The notes: generated from the sequence alone by a model not told the origin. 64,000 bases of DNA from Bacillus sp. B1-b2 (GCF_009183415.1 NZ_WEHU01000007.1:150347-214346); one strand, 5' to 3'. Shown: positions 43,505 through 53,356, counted from the stretch's first letter. Made by a program: numbers and translations.

Positions 43505-45451
43505 TTACTCATCGTTCTCAAATTTTTTATAAATGTATTGAGAAGGATCGATAGGGGTAAAGTTCTTAGGTGTATAAAATCTTAATAAATCACCATTAAC
43601 CACTTGGTCTGAAAGGGATAGGATGTTAGCAACCTTTTTTTGAGTTTCAATGGCTTCTTCAATTTTATCAGCTTCTAATAACTCTCCTGTCTCCGAGTTA
43701 TAAAAATTGTCATCAACTGAGGAAATGGTTGGGCTAACAAATTCACCGTTTCTAAAAGGTACAAGTTGATTATGTTCTTCTGACAGTAAGTCTGAACCAA
43801 ATTGAATATACTCTTTTGTATCCATACCAAGAAGGTGTAGAAGAGTAGGCAATAAATCTATCTGACCCCCGTACTCTTCTTTAATTCCACCTTCTTGTCC
43901 AGGTACACGGATAAATAGTGGTACACGCTGCAAGCCAGCTGATTCAAATGGAGTTATTTTTTTCCCTATAACCTTTTCCATTGCTGAGTTATGGTTTTGG
44001 GAGATACCGTAATGATCCCCGTACATAATTATAATGGAATTATGGTATAGACCAGAATCCTTTAGGTAATCAAAGAAATTTTCAAGTGCTTCATCTGCAT
44101 AGCGGGCAGTTTGAAAATAATCATCTACTGACTTATCACCTGTATTATTTGCTTGGATAGTAGTTTCTTCTTGATTTATGGAATAAGGATAGTGATTAGA
44201 AACAGATATAAATTTTGCGTAGAAAGGTTGTTTCAAAGAATTAAGCAATGGAATGGATTTATTAAAAAAGGGCTTGTCCATAATTCCATAATCAGTCATC
44301 TGTTCCTCGTTAATGCCACTATAATAGCTTTCATCAAAAAAGTTGTTATAACCTAATGATTTATACATCTCATTCCTGTTCCAAAAACTGCCTGCATTTC
44401 CGTGGAATACTGCTGAAGTATAGCCTTTCTGCCCTAGAATACCCGGTGCTGCTTGGTAGGTGTTCCCACTTTTCATGGTAAAGGCTGAACCACTAGGTAA
44501 GCCATATAGAGAATTTTCTACCATGAATTCTGCATCAGATGTTTTTCCTTGTGCAGTTTGATGGAAAAAATTTTTAAAATATAAAGTATTTTTTTCCTTC
44601 GTTAATGAGTTTAAAAATGGAGTAACTTCTTCTCCATTTAATTTGTAGTTAATAACAAAGTTTTGAATCGATTCTAAATGAAAGTAAATTACATTCATGC
44701 CTTTGCCAATACCATAATATTCTGGATTAGGTTTTGCATAATTTGATTTAGTATAATTTATTACTTCCGTCATTTCATCACTTGATGCCATGACCCTTTG
44801 GGCAGATGCTTTTGAACTCTGTATGCCATCATAAATAGTGTAGTTATATAACCCCAGATATTTTACAATGTAATTTCGATCGAATCCCCTTGTTAACAAT
44901 TGTGGTCTGTCAACTTCAGCTAAAACGAGGTTTAAAATAGAAAAAATCATAGTAACTGTAAAAATACCTAGTTTAGTTCTTCTTCTAGGTTCTTTCATAT
45001 CTATTTTAACTAACCGAAAGACTAGGAAAAGAATAAGAATTAATAAATCTAGAAAAAACAGAACATCATAAGGTTTTAATAATGATAATATACTACCACT
45101 TACATCTCCAAAATTTTGAGTTTGGGTTAATGTGGGCAAAGTAATAAAATCGTTGAAAAATCGGTAATAGAGAACATTTACAAAGAGTAACAAAGATAAA
45201 AATAGATACATGGAAATTAAGATTAAGTACTTCTTTTTAGCTTTAAATAACATTGAAATACCTAAAAAGAATAATGCTGAACCGAGTGGATTTAATAGTA
45301 ATAAAAATTGCTGCATTAAGTTGGAAATTCCTAAGTCAAACTGAGTGAACTGGACCAGATACGTTTTTATCCAAAGAAAGAAAACTGATAAGAGATAGAA
45401 AAATAAAAAACTTATCTCTACTCTTGTTTCTTTTATAGAGGAGACCCTCAT
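43505..45451 (-). CDS. LtaS-type lipoteichoic acid synthase family sulfatase, 648 aa
   Basis: The start at 45451 (MRVSSIKETRVEISF) follows AGGTGGTG; an upstream in-frame ATG lacks a ribosome site. Five membrane helices occupy about residues 15-200. The extracellular sulfatase-fold domain has NVIYFHLESIQNF (metal-binding Glu), AQGKTSDAEFMVENSLYGL (catalytic Thr) and IIMYGDHYGIS (metal-binding Asp/His). LtaS enzymes polymerise or prime glycerol-phosphate chains from phosphatidylglycerol, using Mn. A plasmid copy facing an ArsR operator at 45529 is unusual and suggests metal-responsive envelope remodelling. YfnI/YqgS-like stress paralogues are the closest concept. Confidence 0.88.
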   Translation of the reverse strand: MRVSSIKETRVEISFLFFYLLSVFFLWIKTYLVQFTQFDLGISNLMQQFLLLLNPLGSALFFLGISMLFKAKKKYLILISMYLFLSLLLFVNVLYYRFFNDFITLPTLTQTQNFGDVSGSILSLLKPYDVLFFLDLLILILFLVFRLVKIDMKEPRRRTKLGIFTVTMIFSILNLVLAEVDRPQLLTRGFDRNYIVKYLGLYNYTIYDGIQSSKASAQRVMASSDEMTEVINYTKSNYAKPNPEYYGIGKGMNVIYFHLESIQNFVINYKLNGEEVTPFLNSLTKEKNTLYFKNFFHQTAQGKTSDAEFMVENSLYGLPSGSAFTMKSGNTYQAAPGILGQKGYTSAVFHGNAGSFWNRNEMYKSLGYNNFFDESYYSGINEEQMTDYGIMDKPFFNKSIPLLNSLKQPFYAKFISVSNHYPYSINQEETTIQANNTGDKSVDDYFQTARYADEALENFFDYLKDSGLYHNSIIIMYGDHYGISQNHNSAMEKVIGKKITPFESAGLQRVPLFIRVPGQEGGIKEEYGGQIDLLPTLLHLLGMDTKEYIQFGSDLLSEEHNQLVPFRNGEFVSPTISSVDDNFYNSETGELLEADKIEEAIETQKKVANILSLSDQVVNGDLLRFYTPKNFTPIDPSQYIYKKFENDE

Positions 45452-45528
45452 TTTTACACCACCTAATTTAAGAAATATTAATATTAAAAAATGTTTCAAG
45501 TAATTATAAGCTTTATCTAAACATGCTT

Positions 45529-45548
45529 ACATGAACATATATAATTAT
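45529..45548 (-). promoter_or_regulatory. ArsR/CzrA-type operator copy before the ltaS-like gene
   Basis: On the minus strand ATAATTATATATGTTCATGT. The conserved half TGTTCATGT is intact; the other half is weak. Confidence 0.55.
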
Positions 45549-45724
45549 AGAGTATAGAAACAAAAAATTATAGTAATAACCAAACTGTTATGGAATAAAT
45601 TTCCTTCAATATTTTGTCACATTCCTATGATTTTTATTGTGTTAACATTATGAGAGTAGTGTAATCTAACTTAAAAGGTATAGTTAACACTAAAATGAAT
45701 AATTGCGCATATGTTTTTATTTAA

Positions 45725-45744
45725 ATATGCTTAAATGTTCATGT
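45725..45744 (+). promoter_or_regulatory. ArsR/CzrA-type operator copy before qoxA
   Basis: ATATGCTTAAATGTTCATGT, about 60 bases upstream of the qoxA start. Confidence 0.6.
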
Positions 45745-45801
45745 ATGCATTATTCAGAAAGGAGAAATCAACTTTAATTTTACAAGGAAAGGAAAATAAA
45801 T

Positions 45802-46716
45802 ATGAAATTAAAAAAAATCTTATATTTTGCAACCTTACTTAGTCTTGTTGTTTTAACGGCATGTGAGCCCTTAATGGTTTTAGATCCAAAGGGACCGCAA
45901 GGTCGAATAACTGCAGATGTCATTAAAATTTCCATTTGGACAATGGCAATCGTAGTTATAGTAGTTTTGTCTTTATATTTTTATATGCTTTGGAAATATA
46001 AAGCTTCTAAACAATCCAAGGACTATGAACCACCTCATATCGAGGGAAGTATTAAATTAGAAATTATATGGACTGCTATTCCCATTCTGATAGTGGCATT
46101 CCTATCTTTTATAACCATTAAGTCAACCTATGAGGTAGAAAATGTACCTAAAGGATACAAGGAAGAGCCGTTAGTAATTTACGCTTCATCTTCCAACTGG
46201 AAGTGGCATTTTAGTTATCCAGAAGAAAATATAGAAACCGTTAATTATTTGTTCATTCCTACAGATCGCCCGATTCAGTTTAAGTTATATTCTTATGGCC
46301 CGATATCAAGCTTTTGGATACCGCAGCTAGGTGGGCAAAAGTACGCAATGGCAGATATGCTAAACACATTAAATTTAGCAGCCGATGTTCCTGGAGAATA
46401 TATGGGACGTAACGCAAATTTTACTGGTGAAGGATTTGCTCAACAAACCTTTAATGTTCAAGCAATGTCAAAGGAAGAATATGAAAAGTGGATATCAGAA
46501 GTAAAGGATACTGCTGACACGCTAACAGAAGATAAATTTGAGGAGCTTTTAAATCCTGGACACTTAGGTCAGTTGACTTTCAATGGTACTCATTTAGGCT
46601 TTTCACCACCACCTCATGATATGAAAAAATCTACTAGCGAAGAGAAAAACGAAGACACAGAAAATACAAAAGATATGGACATGGAGGATATGGATATGGA
46701 AGGAATGGACCATTAA
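45802..46716 (+). CDS. qoxA: Quinol oxidase aa3 subunit II (QoxA-like), 304 aa
   Basis: Lipoprotein signal with lipobox VLTAC (Cys about residue 21), two membrane helices (about 45-65 and 85-105) and an outside cupredoxin-fold domain (SSNWKWHFSYPEENIETVNY, SYGPISSFWIPQLGGQKYAM). The CuA ligands of cytochrome c oxidases are absent, so it uses quinol. The C-terminal tail is rich in Met, Asp and His (DMDMEDMDMEGMDH), which could bind metal and is not a usual feature. First of four qox genes. Confidence 0.9.
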   Translation: MKLKKILYFATLLSLVVLTACEPLMVLDPKGPQGRITADVIKISIWTMAIVVIVVLSLYFYMLWKYKASKQSKDYEPPHIEGSIKLEIIWTAIPILIVAFLSFITIKSTYEVENVPKGYKEEPLVIYASSSNWKWHFSYPEENIETVNYLFIPTDRPIQFKLYSYGPISSFWIPQLGGQKYAMADMLNTLNLAADVPGEYMGRNANFTGEGFAQQTFNVQAMSKEEYEKWISEVKDTADTLTEDKFEELLNPGHLGQLTFNGTHLGFSPPPHDMKKSTSEEKNEDTENTKDMDMEDMDMEGMDH

Positions 46717-46766
46717 TTATATATTCTTCAAATAAAATTATTTTTTCTTGAAAGGAGTACTATTAC

Positions 46767-48713
46767 ATGGATTTTTTTGATAGGTTTGCTGTTCCCAATC
46801 CTGGGCCAACAATCTATGCTTCAATGGTTGCTATAGTCCTTACCATGATAGGCATCCTAGTATTTATTACGTATACAAAGAAATGGGGATATCTATGGAG
46901 AGAGTGGCTTACAACTGTAGACCATAAAAGAATAGGGATTATGTATTTAATCTCCGCATTACTAATGCTCTTCCGTGGTGGAGCAGATGCCATTATGATG
47001 CGGGCACAAACAGCTGTTCCTGATAATAATTTATTGAATGCTCAGGAATATAATGAAGTATTTACTACACACGGTGTAGTTATGATTATATTTATGGCGA
47101 TGGCTTTTATAATGGCACTTATGAACTTTGTTGTACCATTACAAATTGGCGCAAGAGATGTAGCCTTTCCTAGGCTCAATGCCGTTAGTTTCTGGTTATA
47201 TTTCTTTGGAGCTATGTTATTTAACATATCTTTCGTTGTAGGGGGGTCTCCAGATGCAGGATGGTCTTCTTATTTTCCACTAGCGGGTACAGATTTTAGT
47301 AAGTCAGTAGGTACCAATTATTACATGATTGCTTTACAAATTTCTGGGATTGGTACATTGATAACAGGTATTAACTTTGTTACTACTATACTAAAAATGA
47401 GAGCTCCAGGAATGACTCTTATGAAAATGCCGATGTTTACTTGGTCAGCATTGATTACAAACTTAATTATTGTTTTTGCCTTTCCCATTTTAACAATAGC
47501 GTTAATTATGGGGACAATGGATAGACTTTTTGGTACTAACTTCTTCACAACCACTGATGGTGGGATGGATATGCTTTGGGCAAACCTATTCTGGGTTTGG
47601 GGACATCCTGAAGTATATATCCTCATATTACCAGCGTTCGGAATATACAGTGAAATAATACCAACATTCGCAAGAAGAAATCTATATGGTTATAAGTCAA
47701 TGGTAATTTCCATAGTGGCTATATCTGTTCTGTCCTTTTTAGTTTGGGTTCATCACTTCTTCACTATGGGACAAGGCGCTTTGGTTAATAGTATTTTCTC
47801 TATCACAACTATGGCTATTGCTGTACCAACCGGTATCAAAATATTTAACTGGCTGTTTACGCTTAGAAAAGGGAAAATTGAATTTACAGTTCCTATGCTT
47901 TATTCTTTAGGATTTATTCCTATTTTCACAATTGGTGGGGTAACAGGAGTAATGCTTGGAATGGCCAGTGCTGACTATCAATACCACAATACCATGTTTT
48001 TAGTAGCTCACTTTCACTTAGTTATAATTCCTGGGGTTGTATTCGCAATGCTTGCTGGTCTTACTTATTGGTGGCCAAAGATGTTTGGATACATGCTAAA
48101 CGAGAGAATTGGAAAATGGGCGTTCTGGTTTATTTCGATAAGTGTTTGTGTAGCCTTTTTCCCAATGTTCATATCAGGTTTAGATGGACAAGCTAGAAGA
48201 ATGTACACTTACTCTGAGTCAACTGGTTTCGGTATCTGGAATATGATTTCCTTTATAGGAGCTCTAGGTCTTTTAGTAGGATTTGTTTTAATAGTTTACA
48301 ATATTTTATACAGTTACAAAAATTCACCAAGAAATATTTCGTCAGATCCATGGGACGCTCGCTCGTTAGAGTGGGCAACTAAATCACCTGTACCAGAGTA
48401 TAATTTTGCAATCACTCCGACAGTTGATTCAACCGAGGCCTTCTGGGATTCCAAGAAAAAGGGATACAAACTATTTAGAGGTAATATTGAAAAGATTCAC
48501 ATGCCAAATAATAGTGGCATGCCATTTATTTTTGGATTCCTATTTTTTATTTGGGGCTTTGCATTTGTATTCGCACTTTGGATACTTTTAATCCTAGCAA
48601 CAGTAGCTATATTTATTTGTTTAGCATTGCGTTCCACTGAAAAAGACAATGGAAGGTATATCTCTAAGGAAACAGTAGAAAAAATTGAAGACTCGTTGGG
48701 AGGTCCAAAATAA
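46767..48713 (+). CDS. qoxB: Quinol oxidase subunit I (QoxB-like), 648 aa
   Basis: The haem-copper oxidase core is complete. It has FTTHGVVMIIFMAMAF (haem ligand His), WGHPEVYILILPAFG (CuB His and cross-linked Tyr region), HHFFTMG (CuB His pair) and MFLVAHFHLV (haem ligands). About 14-15 membrane helices. It reduces O2 to water at the haem-a3/CuB centre and pumps protons. GAAAGGAG precedes the ATG. The stop overlaps the next gene by one base. Confidence 0.95.
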   Translation: MDFFDRFAVPNPGPTIYASMVAIVLTMIGILVFITYTKKWGYLWREWLTTVDHKRIGIMYLISALLMLFRGGADAIMMRAQTAVPDNNLLNAQEYNEVFTTHGVVMIIFMAMAFIMALMNFVVPLQIGARDVAFPRLNAVSFWLYFFGAMLFNISFVVGGSPDAGWSSYFPLAGTDFSKSVGTNYYMIALQISGIGTLITGINFVTTILKMRAPGMTLMKMPMFTWSALITNLIIVFAFPILTIALIMGTMDRLFGTNFFTTTDGGMDMLWANLFWVWGHPEVYILILPAFGIYSEIIPTFARRNLYGYKSMVISIVAISVLSFLVWVHHFFTMGQGALVNSIFSITTMAIAVPTGIKIFNWLFTLRKGKIEFTVPMLYSLGFIPIFTIGGVTGVMLGMASADYQYHNTMFLVAHFHLVIIPGVVFAMLAGLTYWWPKMFGYMLNERIGKWAFWFISISVCVAFFPMFISGLDGQARRMYTYSESTGFGIWNMISFIGALGLLVGFVLIVYNILYSYKNSPRNISSDPWDARSLEWATKSPVPEYNFAITPTVDSTEAFWDSKKKGYKLFRGNIEKIHMPNNSGMPFIFGFLFFIWGFAFVFALWILLILATVAIFICLALRSTEKDNGRYISKETVEKIEDSLGGPK

Positions 48714-49309
48714 TGAAGATTGATAATTCATTGCCTCTTGAATATAGTACCCAACAAAATCGCTTAAACATTCTTGGTTTTTGGATATTCCTTGGTGCAG
48801 AAATAGCACTATTTGGAACGCTTTTTGCCTCGTATTTTACACTTGTAGATCGGACAGGAAGCGGGCCAACTGGTGCAGAAATATTTGAAATTACACCTGT
48901 TGTTATTGAGACAATATTGTTATTAGGAAGTAGTTTTACAATAGGATTAGCTATAAATGCGATGAGACTGAAGAAACAAAAAGCTATGCTTGCATTTTTT
49001 GCGGCAACTCTTGTACTTGGTTTAGCATTTTTAGGAGTGGAAATTTACGATTTTGTTGTCTACATTCATGAGGGAGCAACTTTACAAACTAGTGGCTTTA
49101 CTGCAATCCTATTCACTCTTTTAGGAACGCATGGAGCTCACGTAGCGTTCGGTATTTTATGGGGTACATTAATCATACTACAAATAAAAAGAGATGGGAT
49201 AAATGAAAGGACAGCCAATAAAGCATTTATTTTCTCTCTTTACTGGCACTTTATAGATGTTGTCTGGATATTCCTTTATAGTTTTGTATTCTTGAAAGGG
49301 ATGATGTAA
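48713..49309 (+). CDS. qoxC: Quinol oxidase subunit III (QoxC-like), 198 aa
   Basis: Five membrane helices and the subunit III motifs LGFWIFLGAEIALFGTLFAS and HGAHVAFGILWG, ending YWHFIDVVWIFLYSFVFLKG. The length is normal. It overlaps qoxB and is two bases from qoxD, so the subunits are made together. Confidence 0.93.
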   Translation: MKIDNSLPLEYSTQQNRLNILGFWIFLGAEIALFGTLFASYFTLVDRTGSGPTGAEIFEITPVVIETILLLGSSFTIGLAINAMRLKKQKAMLAFFAATLVLGLAFLGVEIYDFVVYIHEGATLQTSGFTAILFTLLGTHGAHVAFGILWGTLIILQIKRDGINERTANKAFIFSLYWHFIDVVWIFLYSFVFLKGMM

Positions 49310-49311
49310 AT

Positions 49312-49596
49312 ATGAGTGAATTATTTCCTAAAAAACATGTTATGGGCTTTCTCTCTTCTTTAATACTTACCGCCATAGCATTGACTGTTTATTTTTTTGA
49401 CCTTTCATTTGCTATGGGTTCTACCATACTGTTAATAACAGCTTTTATTCAGGCTTTGGTACAACTAGTAATTTTCATGCATGCAGGTGAATCAAAAGAC
49501 AAAAAAGTCATATACACTAGTATATATTATGGTCTATTTATTGCGATTGTAACTGTTTTCGGAACACTGCTCGCTTTAATATGGGGATATTATTAA
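49312..49596 (+). CDS. qoxD: Quinol oxidase subunit IV (QoxD-like), 94 aa
   Basis: Three membrane helices with GFLSSLILTAIALTVYFF and ALVQLVIFMHAGESKDKKVI, as in small subunit IV proteins. Last gene of the oxidase operon; a terminator follows at 49672. Confidence 0.88.
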   Translation: MSELFPKKHVMGFLSSLILTAIALTVYFFDLSFAMGSTILLITAFIQALVQLVIFMHAGESKDKKVIYTSIYYGLFIAIVTVFGTLLALIWGYY

Positions 49597-49671
49597 AAAA
49601 GAGTACTACTTTACTCTAACCCGTTCCATTTTATAAAATTTAACAACTTTTAGATCAATAATGATAAAAAT

Positions 49672-49706
49672 ACAAAAGGCATGGTTAATACCATGCCTTT
49701 TGTGTT
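49672..49706. terminator. Terminator after qoxD, shared with the convergent gene
   Basis: ACAAAAGGCATGG (49672-49684) pairs perfectly with CCATGCCTTTTGT (49691-49703). Confidence 0.85.
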
Positions 49707-49750
49707 TTAATTAAAAAATAATTATCTTTTACTTTATTGAACAAATATAA

Positions 49751-50050
49751 TTATTGTTCATGTGTCCAAGTAACTGATTGACCAGTTTTAGGACATGATG
49801 GAAACTTGTCTCCTTGCTGTAGCACCACATGTTCGCCATCCGCATCTATATAATGTCCAGACTCCATAACAGTATCTCCTGTTTGATGAGTGTGACTAGC
49901 ATGTGTCCAAGTTGTTTCCTTTCCTGTATTGGGGCAATTCGGAAAAGTATCTCCTTGAATTAGTTCCTGTTTTGCTCCGCCTGCATCTATATACTGGCCA
50001 GATTCTTTTACAGTTTCCCCTGAGTGATGATGATCAGTAAAGTGACTCAT
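49751..50050 (-). CDS. His-rich protein of two tandem ~45-aa repeats, 99 aa
   Basis: The two halves align over the pattern H-x-x-G-[ED]-T-V-x-ESG-x-Y-I-DA, then QGD-x-FP-x-CP-x-TG and WTH. The first begins [20 protein letters not shown] and the second [20 protein letters not shown]. Each has one Cys and several His, so metal binding is plausible. The unit recalls short YjzC-like proteins, but this call is weak. No signal peptide. It sits between the oxidase and the zinc operon. Confidence 0.75.
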   Translation of the reverse strand: MSHFTDHHHSGETVKESGQYIDAGGAKQELIQGDTFPNCPNTGKETTWTHASHTHQTGDTVMESGHYIDADGEHVVLQQGDKFPSCPKTGQSVTWTHEQ

Positions 50051-50394
50051 AATTCATACCTCCATTTTTAAAATTCACTACAGACGTTATTTTTTTCTGT
50101 TAGGTATTAAAATATACATTCAAAGATTTCATTTACCATGTAACTCTAGAGTTTTTGAGTTATAGTTTGAAAAATTTGGTACAATTTTTTTAATTTTTAA
50201 TTTTTAATTTTGCTGTTAATTATATACTCCGCCTTTTTAATGTGAATATAATTTAGTTTTAATGTAATTATAATTGTTACTAAAGGGAGTTAATCTATAC
50301 TATAGTTGGTTAATAACATTTAGAGCATCTAAAGAAGGGTGTTTGAAAAAATATGCTATAATAGTAAGAAATTATTACCAAGGAGTAAGAATTT
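50051..50394. other. Intergenic promoter region of the czrA-like gene
   Basis: AT-rich, no gene. TATAAT at 50357-50362 probably serves the czrA-like gene. No clear copy of the TGTTCAT operator was found here. Confidence 0.5.
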
Positions 50395-50739
50395 ATGGAA
50401 CATTTAGGTGAAGATAAAGATTATAATGGTTCTACAACGGATTACTATAATAATAAATTAGATGAAGAAACTCTTTTTATCGTTTCTCAAACTTTCAAGG
50501 CTCTTTCTGAACCAACAAGGATTAAGATATTACATCTACTTTCAGATAAACCACACTCAGTAAACGAAATTGCTGAAAAGTTACAAATGCTGCAATCTAC
50601 AGTTTCACATCAATTAAGTTTTTTGAAAAATCTTCGCCTTGTAAAATATAGAAGAGAAGGAACGACCATTATTTATTCATGTGATGATGAACATGTTATG
50701 AGTGTTTTAAATCAAATGATAGATCATGCCCAACATTAA
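50395..50739 (+). CDS. czrA: CzrA-like zinc/cobalt-sensing ArsR repressor, 114 aa
   Basis: AAGGAG precedes the ATG. Winged helix with [40 protein letters not shown]. The last helix reads [19 protein letters not shown]-x-H, eleven residues to the next His, then H-x-x-H. This is the exact spacing of the alpha5 zinc site of CzrA/SmtB proteins. It is therefore the best candidate to bind the six TGTTCAT[AG]T sites and release them when zinc is high. It is directly upstream of the zntA-type pump. Confidence 0.9.
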   Translation: MEHLGEDKDYNGSTTDYYNNKLDEETLFIVSQTFKALSEPTRIKILHLLSDKPHSVNEIAEKLQMLQSTVSHQLSFLKNLRLVKYRREGTTIIYSCDDEHVMSVLNQMIDHAQH

Positions 50740-50827
50740 CAATTCCATAAAGGAATGTGTTATTCAATTTGAAGGATGGGGATTTTTCCTTCCCCATCTT
50801 CATCTAAGGATAAAATATAAATTGATA

Positions 50828-50857
50828 TTGACACAAATGCAATTGTGTACATATAAT
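50828..50857 (+). promoter_or_regulatory. Promoter of the zntA-type gene
   Basis: TTGACA (50828-50833), 18-base spacer, TATAAT (50852-50857). Confidence 0.75.
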
Positions 50858-50869
50858 TTATATATGATT

Positions 50870-50889
50870 ATATGTATATCTGTTCATAT
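50870..50889 (+). promoter_or_regulatory. ArsR/CzrA-type operator before the zntA-type gene
   Basis: ATATGTATATCTGTTCATAT lies just downstream of the -10 box of the promoter at 50828. Confidence 0.7.
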
Positions 50890-50937
50890 ATTTACAATTC
50901 GGAAATTGGGGTATATCTATATAGGAGGGGTACATCT

Positions 50938-53163
50938 ATGGGAGAAGGAAAACATCAATTAAAAAGGGAATTTACCTTAGAAGGTTTAGATTGTGCAAAT
51001 TGTGCCATGAAGATTGAGAGAGGTGTTTCTTCTATAAACGGGGTTAAAGAATGTAATGTTAATTTTGCAACCCAGACTATATCTTTGCAATACGATAAAG
51101 AGCAAGAGGTAGAGATATTAACGAAAGCAGAAAAAACAATTACTCGTCTAGAACCCCATGTTAAACTTTTAGAGAAACAAAAAAGGCAGAAGAAAAAAGC
51201 TCAATCACACTCAGGTGAACATACCCATGAACATGTCCATGATCATAATCATAATCATGATCACGACCACGGGCACTCACATGCTCATGGGCATACCCAT
51301 GAACATGGAAGTAATGATCTAAAGAAAATGATTAGCAGGTTAATTATAGGAGGCATTATTTTTGGATTGGGTATCTTTGCTCCATTAAGCGGGACTTTAG
51401 AATTGGTAACATTCTTAATTGCTTATCTAATAGTGGGTGGAGATATTGTTCTTCGAGCTATAAAGAATATAACTAGAGGACAGGTGTTTGATGAACACTT
51501 TTTAATGGCTTTAGCAACTATTGGAGCTTTTGCGATTCAAGAGTATCCAGAAGGTGTAGCAGTAATGTTATTTTATCAAGTTGGTGAGTTATTCCAAAGT
51601 ATCGCTGTTAATCGTTCTAGGAAATCAATTAGCAGTTTAATGGAGATTCGTCCTGACTATGCAAATATTAAAATAGGTTCAGAAATAAAAAAAGTCGACC
51701 CTGAGGAAGTTTCTATTGGGGACATTATTGTAATAAAACCTGGCGAAAGAGTGCCCTTAGATGGCGTGGTCTTAGAGGGTACATCTAGTGTCGATACGTC
51801 AGCGTTAACAGGGGAGTCAGTCCCTAGAGATATTGAAAGTGGTAATGATGTACTAAGCGGATTCATTAATAAAAATGGATTTTTAACTGTAAAAGTTACA
51901 AAAGAGTTTAGTGAATCCACCGTTTCTAAAATCTTAGAGTTAGTACAAAATGCAAGCAGTCGTAAAGCTCCAACAGAGAACTTTATTACGAAATTCGCTA
52001 GGTACTATACTCCGGTGGTTGTAATAATAGCTGTTTTATTAGCTGTAGTACCTCCGATATTAATGCCTAGTGCTACATTTTCCGAGTGGTTATATAGAGC
52101 GTTAATCTTTTTAGTTATTTCTTGTCCTTGTGCTTTAGTTGTCTCTATACCTTTAGGTTTCTTTGGCGGAATAGGCGCAGCTTCAAAAAAGGGTATCTTA
52201 GTAAAAGGAAGTAACTATTTAGAGGCTTTAAATGATGTGAAGTATGTGGTATTTGATAAGACTGGTACTTTAACTAAAGGTGTATTTGAGGTTGTTTCTA
52301 TTCATCCGGCTAACGGGTTTACAGAAGCTGAAATAATAAAATATGCTGCTTACGCAGAAGCATATTCTAATCATCCAATAGCAGAATCCATTAAAAAGGC
52401 TTATGGGAAAGAAATACAGGATGACAGTATTAAAAGTTATAATGAAATACCAGGCCATGGAATTTCAGTCATAATGGACGGTAAAGAAATATTAGCTGGA
52501 AACCATAAACTAATGATGAAAGAGAATATAAAGTATCACAACTATAGTGAAATTGGTACGATTGTCTATGTAGCTTATGATAAGAATTTTATCGGATCTA
52601 TTGTCATTTCGGATAAGATTAAAGAAGATTCTCCTGAGGCAATTCAATCATTAAAACAACAAGGGATTAAAAAGACAGTAATGCTAACTGGAGATGCAAA
52701 ATCAGTTGGCGAGCAAGTTGGAAATATCCTTGGAATCGATGAGGTACATTCAGAACTTCTTCCTCAAAATAAAGTGGAAGAGATTGAAAAATTAGATGCT
52801 GCCAAGAATTCTAAAGATAAGATTTTGTTTGTTGGTGATGGGATAAACGATACACCTGTATTAGCTAGAGCAGATGTTGGTATGGCAATGGGTGGATTAG
52901 GATCAGATGCAGCAATTGAAGCTGCAGACATTGTAATAATGACTGATGAACCATCTAAAATAGCAACAGCAATAAAACTTGCTAAGCGGACTAGAAGTAT
53001 TGTTTGGCAAAATATCATATTCGCACTAGGAGTAAAAGCGATCTTCTTATTACTTGGAGCTTTTGGAATTGCTACGATGTGGGAAGCAGTATTTTCAGAT
53101 GTAGGTGTTACCTTACTTGCTGTTCTGAATGCAATGAGAATATTAAGAGTAAAAAACATTTAA
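50938..53163 (+). CDS. zntA: P1B-type Zn/Cd/Pb-exporting ATPase with His-rich linker, 741 aa
   Basis: The start at 50938 has AGGAGGGG upstream; longer frames lack one. HMA domain (GLDCANCAMKIERG, about residues 17-30), then a linker of about 35 residues that is mostly His, Asp and Glu, then eight membrane helices. The transport site is SCPCALV, the phosphorylated Asp lies in DKTGTLT (about residue 440), and the SNHPIAES and GDGINDTP motifs are present. The CPC type with such a linker exports Zn and Cd. It lies behind a promoter with a CzrA-type operator. Confidence 0.93.
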   Translation: MGEGKHQLKREFTLEGLDCANCAMKIERGVSSINGVKECNVNFATQTISLQYDKEQEVEILTKAEKTITRLEPHVKLLEKQKRQKKKAQSHSGEHTHEHVHDHNHNHDHDHGHSHAHGHTHEHGSNDLKKMISRLIIGGIIFGLGIFAPLSGTLELVTFLIAYLIVGGDIVLRAIKNITRGQVFDEHFLMALATIGAFAIQEYPEGVAVMLFYQVGELFQSIAVNRSRKSISSLMEIRPDYANIKIGSEIKKVDPEEVSIGDIIVIKPGERVPLDGVVLEGTSSVDTSALTGESVPRDIESGNDVLSGFINKNGFLTVKVTKEFSESTVSKILELVQNASSRKAPTENFITKFARYYTPVVVIIAVLLAVVPPILMPSATFSEWLYRALIFLVISCPCALVVSIPLGFFGGIGAASKKGILVKGSNYLEALNDVKYVVFDKTGTLTKGVFEVVSIHPANGFTEAEIIKYAAYAEAYSNHPIAESIKKAYGKEIQDDSIKSYNEIPGHGISVIMDGKEILAGNHKLMMKENIKYHNYSEIGTIVYVAYDKNFIGSIVISDKIKEDSPEAIQSLKQQGIKKTVMLTGDAKSVGEQVGNILGIDEVHSELLPQNKVEEIEKLDAAKNSKDKILFVGDGINDTPVLARADVGMAMGGLGSDAAIEAADIVIMTDEPSKIATAIKLAKRTRSIVWQNIIFALGVKAIFLLLGAFGIATMWEAVFSDVGVTLLAVLNAMRILRVKNI

Positions 53164-53356
53164 TCATTTGGCCTTTAGCCATGGATTATACAGAAGCGGA
53201 TGTTGTAGTAAAGATTCTACTAAGGATGCAGCGAAAGTAGTAAGTGATTGTTGTCTCCGAAGTCTGAAGAAAAGGCTAGCTCATAAGTGATACAGGGCCA
53301 GCTTTAACCGTTATTTTAAATGCATTATGTTACTACGAATGAAAAGTAAAACTGTA
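53164..53356. other. Short intergenic region
   Basis: No gene with a ribosome site. One open stretch in a second frame encodes a Cys-rich tail (SGCCSKDSTKDAAKVVSDCC) without a start signal, possibly a decayed gene end. The terminator is at 53356. Confidence 0.4.

Larger units (their letters stand above)
45452..45801. other. Divergent promoter region between ltaS and qoxA
   Basis: About 350 bases with two copies of the TGTTCAT[AG]T operator, one near each gene (45529-45548 and 45725-45744). No gene seen. Confidence 0.6.

Noticed and set aside
53164..53290. Cys-rich open frame after zntA as a small metal-binding protein
   Set aside because: No start codon at ribosome-site distance and no promoter; at most a decayed gene end.
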